64,000 nucleotides of DNA from Vandiemenella viatica (GCA_031002005.1 CM061914.1:11332148-11396147); one strand, 5' to 3'; counted from the stretch's first letter, positions 32,684 through 42,820 are shown. Numbers and translations: made by a program. The notes: a model not told the origin generated them from the letters alone.

Positions 32684-32965
32684 TCAATCTCTGTGGTACA
32701 CTCTGTAACCATCAGGAAAAACCTCACTGTCTAGTACTTCTTCTTTTAACCAACTCTCTACCCCAATTATTACTTGTGGTTCGTGCATCTCTATCAAGTT
32801 TGCAAATTCGATTACTTTGTTCATTATACTTCTACAATTTACCATTAACACCCTTACTACTGGCTTTACATTTTCAGAATTTATCTCCTCTTTCCCACTT
32901 TTACCGCAGTCAGTTATTATTTCAGCCATTTCATCTATTTCTTTAATATCTGTGACTTTCCCCAT
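32684..32965 (-). pseudogene. LINE endonuclease N-terminus
   Basis: VRVLMVNCRSIMNKVIEFAN, then IGVESWLKEEV and FPDGYRVYHRD before a stop, where the family continues with an IGGGV-like block in another frame. The Asn (NCRS) and Glu (ESWL) of the AP-like endonuclease active site are present. The frame probably opens further upstream (GAAGEGIEIND), overlapping the end of ORF1. Confidence 0.7.
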
Positions 32966-33024
32966 CGCGAATCTGCAATCAGTATCACTTTGATCATTTA
33001 TTTCAATCCCTTCACCAGCAGCCC

Positions 33025-33705
33025 CTAACCTAAAAAGGGCACAGTCCTGACCCCATCATCACTGGAAATGGGCTCCCTCACTGCTTTAGCTAACAACTCA
33101 GAAAGTGCTCCCTTCCCCCTTCTATTTAGGTGTAGGCCATGCCTAGTGAAACCCCACCTACCAATGGTGTTCACAGGCACAACCCCCAACACAGAACTAA
33201 TGCCTTTCCCAAGTAGCACTTCCGTTTCCACATTAACCCGCCTCACAGCATAGTTCAATTGTGGCCGGTCATGGCGACTTAGGACCTGCATGAGCTCCAC
33301 CCTGGTTTGCTGTGACTCCTTCACCACCTTCCCCAGGTCACTCTCTATACTATAACTTGCGTTTCTATCAATACTATTTCCCGCACCTCCCACTATCACT
33401 ACTCTATCATCCTTAGTGAAACTCCTACAAAGGGAACCTATATCCTCTATTACCTGGCCTAATGTTGCACTAGGTTTGAAAAAACTTGTGACCTGATATC
33501 CTGTACCTAACTGATCCTGCAGAAGAGGGACTACACCTCTCCCATGGCTACTACCTAGCAGCAGAACCCTTTTTTTCCTATTCTTGCCCTGCACGCCCTT
33601 ATTCCTAAAGGTCTGCTGCATCTTACCTACTCCTACTCCTACATCTACATGAGGCTCTTCTCCTCCTGACTCTGGCAACAGGTCAAACCTATTTTTTTCC
33701 CACAA
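33025..33705 (-). CDS. LINE ORF1 C-terminal part: SGNH hydrolase-like
   Basis: 226 codons, open. RVLLLGSSHGRGVVPLL is the block I Ser motif (GSSH), VVIVGGAGNSID is the Gly/Asn block, and RHGLHLNRRGKGALSEL matches the C-terminal His motif (xxHLNxxG). Esterase domains of this type occur in ORF1 of CR1-like LINEs, where they may act on membranes or lipids. The frame joins the PHD part through a one-base shift in an A-run (see findings). Whether this was translated as one ORF1 or two proteins is open. Confidence 0.78.
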   Translation of the reverse strand: MWEKNRFDLLPESGGEEPHVDVGVGVGKMQQTFRNKGVQGKNRKKRVLLLGSSHGRGVVPLLQDQLGTGYQVTSFFKPSATLGQVIEDIGSLCRSFTKDDRVVIVGGAGNSIDRNASYSIESDLGKVVKESQQTRVELMQVLSRHDRPQLNYAVRRVNVETEVLLGKGISSVLGVVPVNTIGRWGFTRHGLHLNRRGKGALSELLAKAVREPISSDDGVRTVPFLG

Positions 33706-34192
33706 TTACTGAAGTGTCTGTCTTGTTCATCCTGTTAACCATGATTCTCCTATGACCTGTTACCAGCTCCCACCCATCCTTATCAACTTCCTCCAACCCA
33801 CTATCTCTACTTTCTGCCTCTACAGCTTGAGCCTCGACAAGCTCAGCCCCCACAGGCTGTGCCTGTGCAGTCTGAGCCTCCACAGGCTGAACCTCCACAG
33901 GCGAGGCCACCACAGACCACGCCTGCAGAGGTTGAGCCTCCACAGGACGAGCCTCAAGAACCCTGATCCTTTCACGCAACTCCCTAATCGTTTCGCCCAT
34001 CTCCCACATCCTATCATCCCTAAGACACAGTGAACAAAACCATGGGAGAGCCTCATTTATTTCCCCCGTTTCCTCTTCCCCACATGCCCAGTGAAACCAC
34101 TTCTTACACCAACTACAACCCATCCCCTTCACAACGTACCTACAACAGGCGCCGCAGCTTCCAGTCATGATTTTCCCAATTACTTCGACCAT
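33689..34192 (-). CDS. LINE ORF1 N-terminal part: PHD finger, coiled coil, repeats
   Basis: 167 codons, open. A PHD-type C4HC3 pattern: CGACC (C..C), then CSWC, then FHWAC, then FCSLC. Residues ~60-80 (MGETIRELRERIRVLEARP) look like a short coiled coil. Residues ~80-130 are an imperfect array of PVEAQP-type units (VEAQPLQAW, VEVQPVEAQ, AQPVGAELVEAQAVEAE). It ends VGKK then TAG, exactly at an A7 run. PHD-bearing ORF1 proteins are known in CR1/Jockey-like LINEs. Confidence 0.78.
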   Translation of the reverse strand: MVEVIGKIMTGSCGACCRYVVKGMGCSWCKKWFHWACGEEETGEINEALPWFCSLCLRDDRMWEMGETIRELRERIRVLEARPVEAQPLQAWSVVASPVEVQPVEAQTAQAQPVGAELVEAQAVEAESRDSGLEEVDKDGWELVTGHRRIMVNRMNKTDTSVIVGKK

Positions 34193-34213
34193 CTTCCCTT
34201 CCTTCTCCCAATG

Positions 34214-34663
34214 TTATTGTAACCTCTTGCACAGCACCTTTTCTTGTATTTTTCCCAGCACGTTTAGCAAGCAGATGGGTCGATATGATTTAGGTAATTT
34301 TGGATCCTTGTCATCTCCCTTCTTGATGATTAATATCTCACTCTGCTTCCAGATGTTTGGTACTCTTCCCTGATGCAGGCATGCATTATAGAGCTTATAC
34401 AGAGTGGGGGCTACTGGCACTACCAGTTCCTGTACTACTTCAGCTGGAATACCATCCAGACCTGGAGCTTTGTTCCTGGACAATGCATTTATTGCTTGTA
34501 CTACCTCCAAGATGCTAATATCAGGAGTGTCGGTGGTACTTTGCCTATGTTGGTTAATTTCCAGACGGAGCGCTCTGTGCTCCATCTCGTCATCTTCCAT
34601 TTTATCATCTGGAAGGAGTTCCTGGAGTAACACTTCTGCAGTAGATTTCCAGCTCGTAGTCAT
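34214..34663 (-). pseudogene. R1-like LINE ORF2, RT N-terminus
   Basis: Reads EVVQAINALSRNKAPGLDGI, then IPAEVVQELV, LYNACLHQGRVP, WKQSEILIIKK and SYRPICLLNVLGKI, the conserved blocks at the start of R1/Jockey RTs. It is in frame with the endonuclease part: the only break is a TAA at 34673-34675. It ends KRLQ-stop at the junction with the next element; the catalytic FADD is missing. Confidence 0.8.
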
Positions 34664-34672
34664 GGTTCCATC

Positions 34673-35812
34673 TTATTTCTGTACAGTAGACAGTGTAGTT
34701 GGGGGTTTTACCTTTTTCCATGCTGCAATTTTGTATGGGATACCCCAGGGGTCTGTACGCAAGTTTGTTTTCACAAATGTTTCCCAACTTTTTTGTTTAC
34801 TTAGTATTAACAGTTCTCGGAATTCACTCTTAATTTGTCTATATCTTTCCAGGAGCTGTCCTCTAACATTGTAGATGAGGCAGCGTTGGTAATCTTTTCT
34901 TGCTTTATGCATCCTTTGTCGTAGTCTTTGCAGTCTATCAGTCCAAGGTCTGTTGACTGTGTCAGTGGTTCTCATTGATATTTGGAGTGCCCGAGTAAGG
35001 TCCTTTGCGGCTCGATCTACATCATTATCATCTAATAGGATTTCTTGTTGTGTAAAACTTTCCCTCAGCCTGTTCCAGTCTGCCTGTCGGATGTTGTAAT
35101 GCACCTTGGAAGTCTGCGCCTTTGATGTGTCAAAATCGTTCCTCCCTCTGACCAACTCAAAAGTAATAACATTGTGATCACTGGTAGTTAAAAATTCTAA
35201 AATGTTCCAATTCCTCAATAAGTTCCCACCTCGCAGATTGGTCAATGTTACATCGATGTTTGACCTAGCTCCTGCTCGGTAGCTATATGTGTAGGGTTTA
35301 TGTGGTAGATTTCTTACTTCTAGATTCAGTTCACTAATAGCTTCCACTAAAAGTTCGCCTCTCATATTTGTCTCCCCGCTATGCCAGAGTTCGGATCTAG
35401 CATTGGCGTCAGCCGTTATCACTATTGGTCTGTTGTCTAGGGCAGTGCACACTTGTCTTATCTTCCCAATGTATGGTTCAATGGGATCACTATATTGAAA
35501 ATACATATTGACGAGAATTACACTAGCCCAGTCAGCAATGAGTTCCACACATGTCGTATGTTCATCACAGAAATGCACTATCTTAGTTACAGTAACTTGT
35601 CTGGATAGCACTACTATTGCTGTCATAGGGTTTCTACCTGTCGAGATTATCTGTGACGATACTGGCATGTAAGGAATCTTCCCAAAGCATGAATGTGTCT
35701 CCTGAAGGCATATGACATCCCATTTATATTCCTCTGACAGCTTCCTCACCTCCTGCAAAACCAACTTGCTTCTCCTGGCGTTTAGTTGTGCAATTCGTAG
35801 CTTACAAGACAT
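34673..35812 (-). pseudogene. R1-like LINE ORF2, apurinic-like endonuclease
   Basis: The likely start is the Met of MSCKLRIAQLNARRSK (35812), 8 nt after the ORF1 stop; an open frame runs back to 35857. Endonuclease motifs are intact: LNARR (Asn), CLQETH (Glu), ITADANARSELWHS (Asp, Asn), SNIDVTLTN and TTSDHNVI (terminal Asp-His). After the endonuclease domain there is a basic linker (RQRMHKARKDYQRC). The frame closes at the TAA at 34673, where the family reads through into RT. Confidence 0.85.
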
Positions 35813-35820
35813 TTTGTGTT

Positions 35821-36414
35821 TTATGGATGTCTGGTGTGGATATTGCACTGTGGCCACGGGAGTTTTGAATCGAAAACTGTACGCCCATGAGTTAATACGT
35901 ACTGTTTATATATTTGATCAGGATCAAAAGTTTCATTCCTTCTTTTGAAGGCTTTATGCACAAGAGAGAGAAGCTGAGAAGTCTCTGTAGGAAGATTGAT
36001 AGATTTTAGATGTATACAATCAATCGCTTCTAGCTGAGGGAAGGTTACATATTTACTGGCCGGATGCGCTATTCGAGTTAGATGCCTTAGCGCCACATTG
36101 AAATTCGGAGCCTCCTCCAGTCGACCGAGTTTTAAATTAGTTTCAAAATCACTGTATATTGTTTTAGGGTTTATAGAACTGCGTCTGTCTTCTATGTTTC
36201 CAATCTTCAGCGGTTGTTCCACCAATTTTGGACTCGCTACAGGTCGTGAGTAATGTTCAACCCAATTTGGTCTGTCTGTATTCCAACCCAGACCAATCCT
36301 TTTGACATAAGGGTTCCGGGGATGACTGGCGGAACTCGAAGAGATTTCGTTAATCTGTAATAAGTGGTCGTCTGTCTGCGTTCCAACATCTTGTTTCTTA
36401 CGATTCTTCTCCAT
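35821..36414 (-). pseudogene. R1-like LINE ORF1, C-terminal region
   Basis: 197 codons open from MEKNRKKQDVGTQTDD to NIHTRHP. No known domain beyond basic and Ser-rich stretches. It lies between the CCHC region and the ORF2 start, so it is read here as the ORF1 C-terminus in another frame. Alternatively a separate ORF. Confidence 0.5.
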
Positions 36415-36585
36415 TTTTAGTTTCTCTCTGAAGCAGGCAGCCCTTTTTGCATTTCTTTTTTGTCTTGAAGGGGGTTTCCTTTCGTTTTTGTAGTCTGCTT
36501 CCCAATTACATCCTCAACTATTTTCCTAATTACATTAGCCAGTTGAGAGTATATGTCGTTTCCCATATCTATTCCTTGTAGTAAA

Positions 36586-37299
36586 CTATCCATAATCAGT
36601 CCTGTTTACAGCTCGTTGTAGGAGTAATTGGTAGGTAGGACACTCTTTGCCCTTCTTGTTGCAGCTTTTTCCCCGTCTGTTACACGGTATGCATATTGAA
36701 GGTTGAGAACTTTTCTTGCACTGATCCCTTTGGTGGTTTTCTTCTCCACAGTGTGAACAAGAACTATTGTTCTTCTTACAATGCTTACTGACGTGTCCTA
36801 AATCCAAACATTTATTGCATTTTGGAACGACAACGTAGTCTTTCACTGCTATAGCAGAAAATTCTATGAAGACTTTCTTTTGCTGTAACAGAAGTTTCCT
36901 AACAGAAGGACTCACCTCCACAACCTGATGAACTGTTGCTCTTTCCCTAGGTCCAGTCTTAAATTTTGGTTGAAAACCATCCATAAATTGTCCTTTCTCT
37001 ATTTTATCCTCAAGGTTTTGCTGGTAGACAGCATCAGCAAGGTTGTCTGCATGAATTGTTATTGGTATGTCGTAAAAAATCATGAGTGGCCTTCGTTTTC
37101 TAGGGAGTTCGCATCGCATCTTATCAGCCAATTCCTTGATATTTAGAATTTTTTGCGAATCCTCAGGAGATTCTGTTACTACTATAATAGCATTGTTAGT
37201 TGTGCGAATTCTGTTGATTCTAATTTTATCCCTCCCAGGTTTTATGATTTTTGTAACTTGTTCAGCCACTTGCTTCGTTCGAAGTAATGAAAACCGCAC
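36586..37299 (-). pseudogene. R1-like LINE ORF1, gag-like part with CCHC knuckles
   Basis: 237 codons. The N-terminal part has an RNA-binding-like region (RINRIRTTNNAIIVVTES, then RPLMIFYDIPITI). The C-terminal part has a row of cysteine knuckles: CNKCLDLGHVSKHC (CCHC), CSHCGEENHQRDQC (CCHC) and CIPCNRRGKSC (degenerate). It continues after the stop in another frame (LLQGIDMGNDIYSQL). CCHC-type ORF1 proteins bind the element's RNA in R1-type LINEs. Confidence 0.82.
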
Positions 37300-37639
37300 T
37301 TTTTGTGGACTGAGTGATTTTGGGATTCACACCGGTCGATCCTCCAAATTTCGCCATTGCAGCATAGCTGGGGACTATTTCTCCTCTATTTTGTTTGAGT
37401 TGCTCATTTTCTTTTTTGAGTGTTTCATTTTCCTTTCCTAGCTGAGACAACTGGCCCTCCAAGAAGGCGATGTTTATTGCCCAGCAGGCTAGCTTATCTT
37501 TTATTTCTCTAACTCTAACTTCAGTGAGTTTTTGGCCACAAAAATCGTTTAGATGCTTGACTAGTTCCACATACTCATTTCCAATTTTTTCACTACACTG
37601 GTTTAAAACCCTGTCAGAGTTTTCTTCTGGTGACCCCAT
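37262..37639 (-). pseudogene. R1-like LINE ORF1 N-terminus, coiled coil
   Basis: 125 codons from MGSPEENSDRVLNQ. Residues ~55-85 are heptad-like (FLEGQLSQLGKENETLKKEN and on). The frame overlaps the CCHC frame by 38 nt, so one indel separates them. Start of ORF1 by position, right after the GC-rich leader. Confidence 0.7.
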
Positions 37640-38016
37640 GTTGGCGGCAGCAGAAAAGTTGTTTACTGTAGTGACTCACCTCAGCTGATCGCCGGCATCA
37701 GGTGTCCGGCGCGGCGTGTGCTCCGCGCGTAGCTGTTGACTCGGCTGAGCACCGCTGGCAGGTTGGAAGGCGCCGACTCAGCTCGACGACAGCGCTCGCG
37801 GCGAGGAACTGTTCGCACGTCAGCCACGTACCAATCAATTGATTATCACTCGATGAAACCTCAACGTTTCGAAAAGCTTTACGTCCCTTCACGCACAGGT
37901 CTTAGAATATTTTCTTAAACTATGTGTTTTATACTAAAAGTTTCGTTTTTGCACAAGTATCGCGATAAAAGCGAGAGCGACCCGACTGGCGACGCGGCGC
38001 GGCGACCATCTTAACT
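37640..38016 (-). promoter_or_regulatory. GC-rich leader / 5' UTR of the R1-like LINE
   Basis: A marked GC-rich stretch (for example GGCGCGGCGTGTGCTCCGCG near 37710) in an otherwise AT-rich window, between ORF1 and the point where the sequence returns to AT-rich snap-back DNA (about 38016). By position it is the 5' UTR and internal promoter region of the element. Confidence 0.55.
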
Positions 38017-38111
38017 CACTCTTTGTGTGTACATGTTTTTGCATGTTTTGACGCCACAGCATTTTTGATGTTTTGTAAGCATATATATATTATATATTAC
38101 GGTAGGAGAAC

Positions 38112-38255
38112 ATTCCCCAAATTACTCCAGGCGAATGCCGGGATGCTTCCTTCAAAAATGCCATGGCCAAATTCCTTCCCGTTCCTTGTCCCCAGTCCCA
38201 TCCCGCCTCTAATGACCTTAGCCGTCGACGAGGCGTAAAGCAGAAAGAAAGGGGT
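38112..38255 (+). mobile_element. tRNA-derived SINE, 3' part
   Basis: Family body without the head: AAATTACTCCAGGCGAATGC, GGGATGCTTCCTTC, CTCTAATGACCTTAG, CGTCGACGAGGCGTAAAG. Confidence 0.8.
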
Positions 38256-38561
38256 AGGAGAACAACCACAGTTTATCAAAGAAGAACATCGCTGCAGCAT
38301 TGGAACATGGAAAAAATAAAAAATAAAAACATGTGCGCACATGGTCCAAAATTTTTGGGCTCACTCCCTTCTTCAATAATAGAATGATGTACATGCCTGA
38401 ATTTAGCTGGTCGCTCAGCTATCATCAGGTAGGTACTTCACTAAGGAGTGAGCCCAAAAATTTTGGACCATGTGTGAACATATTTTTTTCTCCACGTTTC
38501 AACGCTGCAGAAATCTCTGTGGTAAGTGGTGGTTATTTTTTTTTTACTTATGGTTTTATAC

Positions 38562-38780
38562 CTAGTCGATGTTGAGGTCATTAAAGGTGGAATGGGATTG
38601 CAGACAAGGAACAGGAACTAATTTGGCCATCACCTTTAAAAGGAAGCATCCCGGCATTTGCCTGGAGTGATTTGGGGAAACCGTGGAAAAGCCAAATCTG
38701 GATGGCCAGATGGGAATTCGAACCTGCATCCTCCCGAATGCGAGGCCAGAGTGTTACCACTCACCCACCATACTCTGTGG
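38562..38780 (-). mobile_element. tRNA-derived SINE, near full length
   Basis: Inverted copy with GAGTGATTTGGGGAAACCG, GAATTCGAACCTGC (B-box complement, degraded) and CCCGAATGCGAGGCCAGAG, then GTTACCACTCACCCACC (A-box region complement). Confidence 0.82.
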
Positions 38781-38844
38781 TTATTTTCCTAGTCTAATGC
38801 TTAATGTATCTGCTTTACAACAGCTTTGTTTCATAATACAAATA

Positions 38845-39030
38845 TATTAGGGAAGTAAACCACCACTTACCTCAGATGATAGTTATGTGGTGTGAACATA
38901 TAAAAAAGACAAGAGGTTGTAGGAGATTGTCATTCTGTCTCCTACAACATCCGCCCTATATAATGTTCCCTTGTTGATAAAGGGCTGAGACCCAAAAATT
39001 TCCATGTCATTTGTGTTTTGTTCCAGCTGT
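38845..39030. repeat. Snap-back / Penelope-end-like repeat
   Basis: Carries AAACCACCACTTACCTCAGATGATAGTTATGTGG near its start and TTGATAAAGGGCTGAGACCC-AAAAATTTCC at 38974-39000. It parallels the repeat at 15860-16125 in layout. No coding part seen. Confidence 0.5.
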
Positions 39031-39039
39031 TTCCAGTAT

Positions 39040-40600
39040 CAAAGAAAGAAGATTTACCTTAACCCTCCCCATAAAGGGAATGGTTACATTTGATTTACCC
39101 AATACTTTTTTTATTAAATGTATGAGAAAAGTGTACCAAGTTTCATTAAATTGCCCATTTTTGGAATTAAACTGATCTCTCTCCGTAAATAGATGCGGTC
39201 GGTTGGATACGGTTTGTCCCTACAATACTTTTAGTCTCCCAATTCATACCAAGTTTCATCAAATTAACACCAGCCATTTCCTGAATTAAAGCAAATCCAG
39301 ATTCACCTGCACCCTACCCAGAAAGGGGTGGGTTTAGGGTTAATTTACACCTAAACTATTTGTCTGACAAGAATTATGTGTGCCATGTTTAATTAATTTG
39401 GCACCGGCACTTTCATGAATTAAGCTAAGCATCAATTTACCTGCACAGTTCCCATAATGGGGTGGGTTGAATGCTGTGATACACAATGTAAGTTTTCATT
39501 TTGGTCCAGCATGTATTTCAACCTAATGCTGCTGCTCAAAAATCGAAACAAGTACCATACACGCATTAATACATATGACCTACATTAAAGCTGTATTTGG
39601 AGTGTGTCTATTTGTTACAGCATCATGCTGATAATACAGATTTTGAATGGGTTTTCACAGTCTGAAAGCTTAGGATCCATGTTAAACTCTGATGTATGCC
39701 TTAAGACATTACGATAAATATATTTTACAGACTTTGGTGTGCACACCTCCCTTACCTAATGAATTGAACCCTCCTGCACGAATAGGGTTGTAAATCTAAA
39801 TATTATATGTTTGTGTTCATCTAGTATATTTGTATTTGTCTCTTGTGTTGTGCACTCATTGTAGCCTTCAACTTTGGTGAGTGATGGGTTATATTCCCTA
39901 TCCTTCCTTGTTAATATTATAAATAATCTGGCATAATATGAAAACTGCTGAATAGATTTTGAAGGGGTTTTCGCAGTATAAAATGATACGAATGTGCTTC
40001 CTCATTTGCTGTTAGAGCTGAAAATTCTCTCATTATACTACTTCATTTTGTGCTGAAGCTCAAAATTAAAATTTGTTCTATACCTTTACAGTTAAATATT
40101 AAGTATTTAGAATATTTTGTCAAAAATTGCTCTATATTGATAACATGAAAGGTTTTCACTCAACAACAGTAGTTATGCATTGGTTACTGTAAGTAGTCAG
40201 AGATTTTAGCTTCTTTGCATGAAATATTGGCATGATGGCCTTTTTTTTTTTAAAAATATTAAGTCATGTAGTTTCCTGTGTACATAGTTTCCTCTTTTCA
40301 TTCAGTATGGTCGTCTGATGTGTTCAATGAATGAATGACAGAGATTGAAGGAAGAAACTAGTAGATGCCATATTATTTTTATGATATGTGGCATGTGCAA
40401 CATCTAGTTTGTATTGCATCTTTGGTATTACTCATAATATATTTCGAATTTTAGTATTGCTCTAGTATCATGTAATGCTGGGTCCTAAGACATACCACAC
40501 ATTTCAAGTTGGATCATAAGCTTTAAAATAGTGAAAACCCCATTGAAATCTGCGCAATAGTTTTTGATTTTTTTCTGGAACAGATTTACACCTTTCATTT
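39040..40600 (+). repeat. Helitron-like relics, with a three-unit tandem
   Basis: 39050-39480 contains three diverged units of about 150 bp, each with TACCAAGTTTCATCAAATT- or GCCATGTTTAATTAATTTG-like sequence, a TGAATTAAAGC block and a CCC..AAAGGGGTGGGTT block. 39490-39590 repeats the GTCCAGC..TATTTCAACCTAA block found in the Helitron at 51820. Phrases such as TGCTGAATAGATTTTGAAGG near 39950 and a counterpart near 40530 are of the same kind. No ends found. Confidence 0.45.
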
Positions 40601-40806
40601 ACTAGATATCAATGATTACATAAATTCTAATTCTGTATTATTCTTCCACCAATAATAATAAATGATGATTTCTTTCGGTTATTATTTCAGGTATTAATTC
40701 ACTTCAACATCAAATACTCTCCCCCCCCCCCCCACCCTTAATTTTAAACTAAGATACTCCCTCAGTTACATGTAATAAACTAATTGTTGTTTTATTTTGT
40801 TTACAG
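40601..40806. other. CMTR1 intron end, with a C-run
   Basis: Contains a 13-14-bp C-run at about 40721-40734 and the T-rich tract before the 40807 acceptor. Confidence 0.6.
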
Positions 40807-40974
40807 AGTGTTTTTGACAAATTGGAAGCAGATGAAATGTTAAAGGCCAGATCACGCTCCAATCCATTTGAGACAATCCGTGGTGCAATTTTCCTGAACC
40901 GCGCTGCTGTTAAAATGGCTAACATGGATAAAGTTTTTGACTTCATGTTTACAAATCCTAAGGCTCAGAATGGT
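40807..40974 (+). CDS. CMTR1: CMTR1 exon: first catalytic lysine region
   Basis: Encodes 56 residues, phase 0 to 0. [20 protein letters not shown], then [20 protein letters not shown] and [11 protein letters not shown]. The Lys in [10 protein letters not shown] aligns with the first Lys of the K-D-K-E tetrad of cap 2'-O-methyltransferases (human K239 region, RAAMKMANMD). The acceptor is TTTACAG ending at 40806, after a T-rich tract. Two overlapping donors are possible (GT at 40973 or 40975); the frame and the conserved Gly favour 40975. Confidence 0.95.
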
Positions 40975-41854
40975 GTATGATTATTTTTTATTTTTTCATT
41001 TATTTTCTACTAACATTGTATATATCTTCATTGATAATATCTGTAGTAAAAATATGTGCATTAGTTAAGCTGTCACTGGTTAATCATTTCTTTGTTGTCC
41101 TAAATGTATGGGACAGTGTCACAGAAATGTGAACACCTTAAGGATAATATTCTTGTAATTGTTTAATGCTTTGCACTTTTGGTATTAATCTTTATACAGA
41201 TTTTATAGTCATATATATTTTTAGCCCCATTAATGTTTGGCACATATTCCATATTTAGATGAGCAAAAAAAGTTTTTGCAGCGATTTGGGGGATTAGTGT
41301 TGCTTATGAGATATCCATACCCTATCTTATCTATAATCTTATTTGTTTTGCAAGATTGTCCTATCCCATAAGGTGAAAGTATGTCACTTGATTGAAGCTA
41401 TGTCAGCTACAGTTTAAAATCATCACCTATGTCTTCACTTCAGTGATTAAGGTACTTGGATAATTTGAAAAGTAATCTCATTTATAATTTATCTATCTTA
41501 CTGTGCTTCGTGCATTTCTAAGATAAATTCTTATAGCTGTAGACAGAATTAGTTGATCACCTTAACTGATCTACCGACATTTAAGTCGGAGGGAAACATG
41601 GGATACAGTAGCAAGATATTTGAGCAAAACTTTAATTTGAGCTGTTTATTTGTGCAACTGATGGCTTCTGTAAAACACGTTTTTAATATTTAGAATAACC
41701 TGTAAACATGGTATAATTCACCATATTACCATATATTGGCATTAAATAATGCTAGGTAATTTTTATATGAAAAGTTTCAGAGTAATTGCAGAAGGTACTA
41801 GCTTTTTATAGCTACATTTGTGCAAGGCCAGAATATATGTTGAAGCCTCAATTA
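40975..41854. other. CMTR1 intron, unassigned
   Basis: No recognisable repeat or coding signal. Confidence 0.45.
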
Positions 41855-42818
41855 CACTGAAGAGCCAAAGAAACTGGTACCCCTGCCTAATATTGTGTAG
41901 TGCCGCAACACGATTTGGCATGGACTCTACTAACGTCTGAAGTAGTGTTGGAGGTAATTGACACCATGCATCCTGTAGGGTTGTCCGTAAATCCGTAAGA
42001 GTACGAGGGGCTGGAGATCTCTCCTGAACAGCACGTTGCAAGGCATGCCAGATATGCTCAATAATGTTCATGTCCGGGGAGTTTGGTGGCCAGCTGAGGT
42101 GTTCAAACTCAGAAGAGTGTTCCTGGTGTCACTCTGTAGCAATTCTAGACGTGGGGTGTCGCATTGTCCTGCTGAAATTGCCCAAGTCCGTCTGAATGCA
42201 CTATGGACATGAATGGAGCCTCCACCAGCTTGAACAGTGCCCTGCTGACATGCAGGGTCCATGAATTTATGAGGTTGTCTCCATACACGTCCATCCACTT
42301 GATACGATTGGAAACAAGATCCATCAGACCAGACAACATGTTTCCAATCATCAATAGTCCAATGTCGCTGTTGATGGGCCCAGGTGAGGCGAGCATTGAA
42401 TTTCGCAGCAATTTGAAGAAGGGTTGTACTTCTGTCACATTGAACAATGCTCTTCAGTTGTCATTGGTCCCGTTCTTGCATGATCTTTTTCTGGCTGCAG
42501 CGACCGGAGATTTGATGTTTTACCAGATTCGTGATATTCACGGCGCGCTCATGGAATGGTCATATGGGAAAATCCCCACTTCATAACTACCTCGGAGATG
42601 CTGTGTTCTGTCTCTCATGCGCAGAGTATAACACCATTGTTCAGACACTCTTAAATCATGATAACCTGCCATTGCAGCAGCAATAACCGATCTAATTCCT
42701 GCACCAGACACCTGTTATCTTATAAAGGCGTTGGCGACTGAAGCGCTGTACTCTGAGTTTTTACATATCTTTGTATTTGCATACGCATGCCTATACCAGT
42801 TTCTTTGGCTCCTCAGTG
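41855..42818 (-). mobile_element. Tc1-like transposon B (complete ends, dead gene)
   Basis: A 964-bp element between TA dinucleotides (41853-41854, 42819-42820). Inverted ends: CACTGAAGAGCCAAAGAAAC left and CACTGAGGAGCCAAAGAAAC right, one difference. Related to Tc1 A at 17588 by the CACTGA start and layout but a different family. Confidence 0.9.
41873..42450 (-). pseudogene. Tc1-like transposase remnant (C-terminal half)
   Basis: Read on the - strand: VDGRVWRQPHKFMDPACQQG, VQAGGGSIHVHSAF, FQQDNATPHV (second catalytic Asp), then NIIEHIWHALQRAVQERSPA (third catalytic region, with Glu as in DD34E) and LQTLVESMPNRVAALHNI. The blocks lie in three different frames, so at least two indels. The N-terminal DNA-binding half is absent or unreadable, consistent with the short length of the element. 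Confidence 0.85.
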
Positions 42819-42820
42819 TA

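Larger units (their letters stand above)
32660..34214 (-). mobile_element. CR1/Jockey-type LINE with PHD + SGNH ORF1, 3' part missing
   Basis: Three genes-in-pieces on the - strand: an ORF1 N-terminus with a PHD finger (33689-34192), an ORF1 C-terminus with an SGNH/GDSL esterase-like domain (33025-33705) and the first ~100 codons of an endonuclease (32684-32965 and upstream). Everything after that (rest of EN, RT) is missing: the sequence switches to a Penelope-like fragment at about 32655. The 5' end lies only ~22 nt before ORF1. Missing a 3' end is unusual for LINEs and implies a deletion or a recombination. Confidence 0.8.
34214..38016 (-). mobile_element. R1-clade-like LINE, 5' end kept, 3' half missing
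   Basis: Read on the - strand: a GC-rich leader (38016 to ~37640), ORF1 in three broken frames (coiled coil, CCHC knuckles, C-terminal region), then ORF2 with a complete endonuclease domain and the start of RT. ORF2 stops at 34214-34216 and the sequence passes straight into the PHD LINE. The missing 3' half is the reverse of the usual 5' truncation. The R1 call rests on the endonuclease motifs and the CCHC ORF1. Confidence 0.82.
38017..38780. repeat. Large inverted structure: SINE + snap-back + SINE
   Basis: A + strand SINE (38112-38255), inverted arms of ~75 bp (38284-38367 and 38440-38513; shared block GGTCCAAAATTTTTGGGCTC), then a - strand SINE (38562-38780). The loop holds a perfect small hairpin at 38400-38428. 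Both the arms and the SINE pair are inverted about the same centre (near 38400), so the whole 0.7 kb could fold on itself. Confidence 0.75.

Noticed and set aside
33820..34056. Arg/Leu-rich repeat frame on the - strand
   Set aside because: Frame shadow of the VEAQP repeat in the LINE ORF1.
37082..37441. A 119-codon + strand frame in the R1-like LINE
   Set aside because: Antisense to ORF1 with its CCHC knuckles; hydrophobic only because of the reverse-strand codons.
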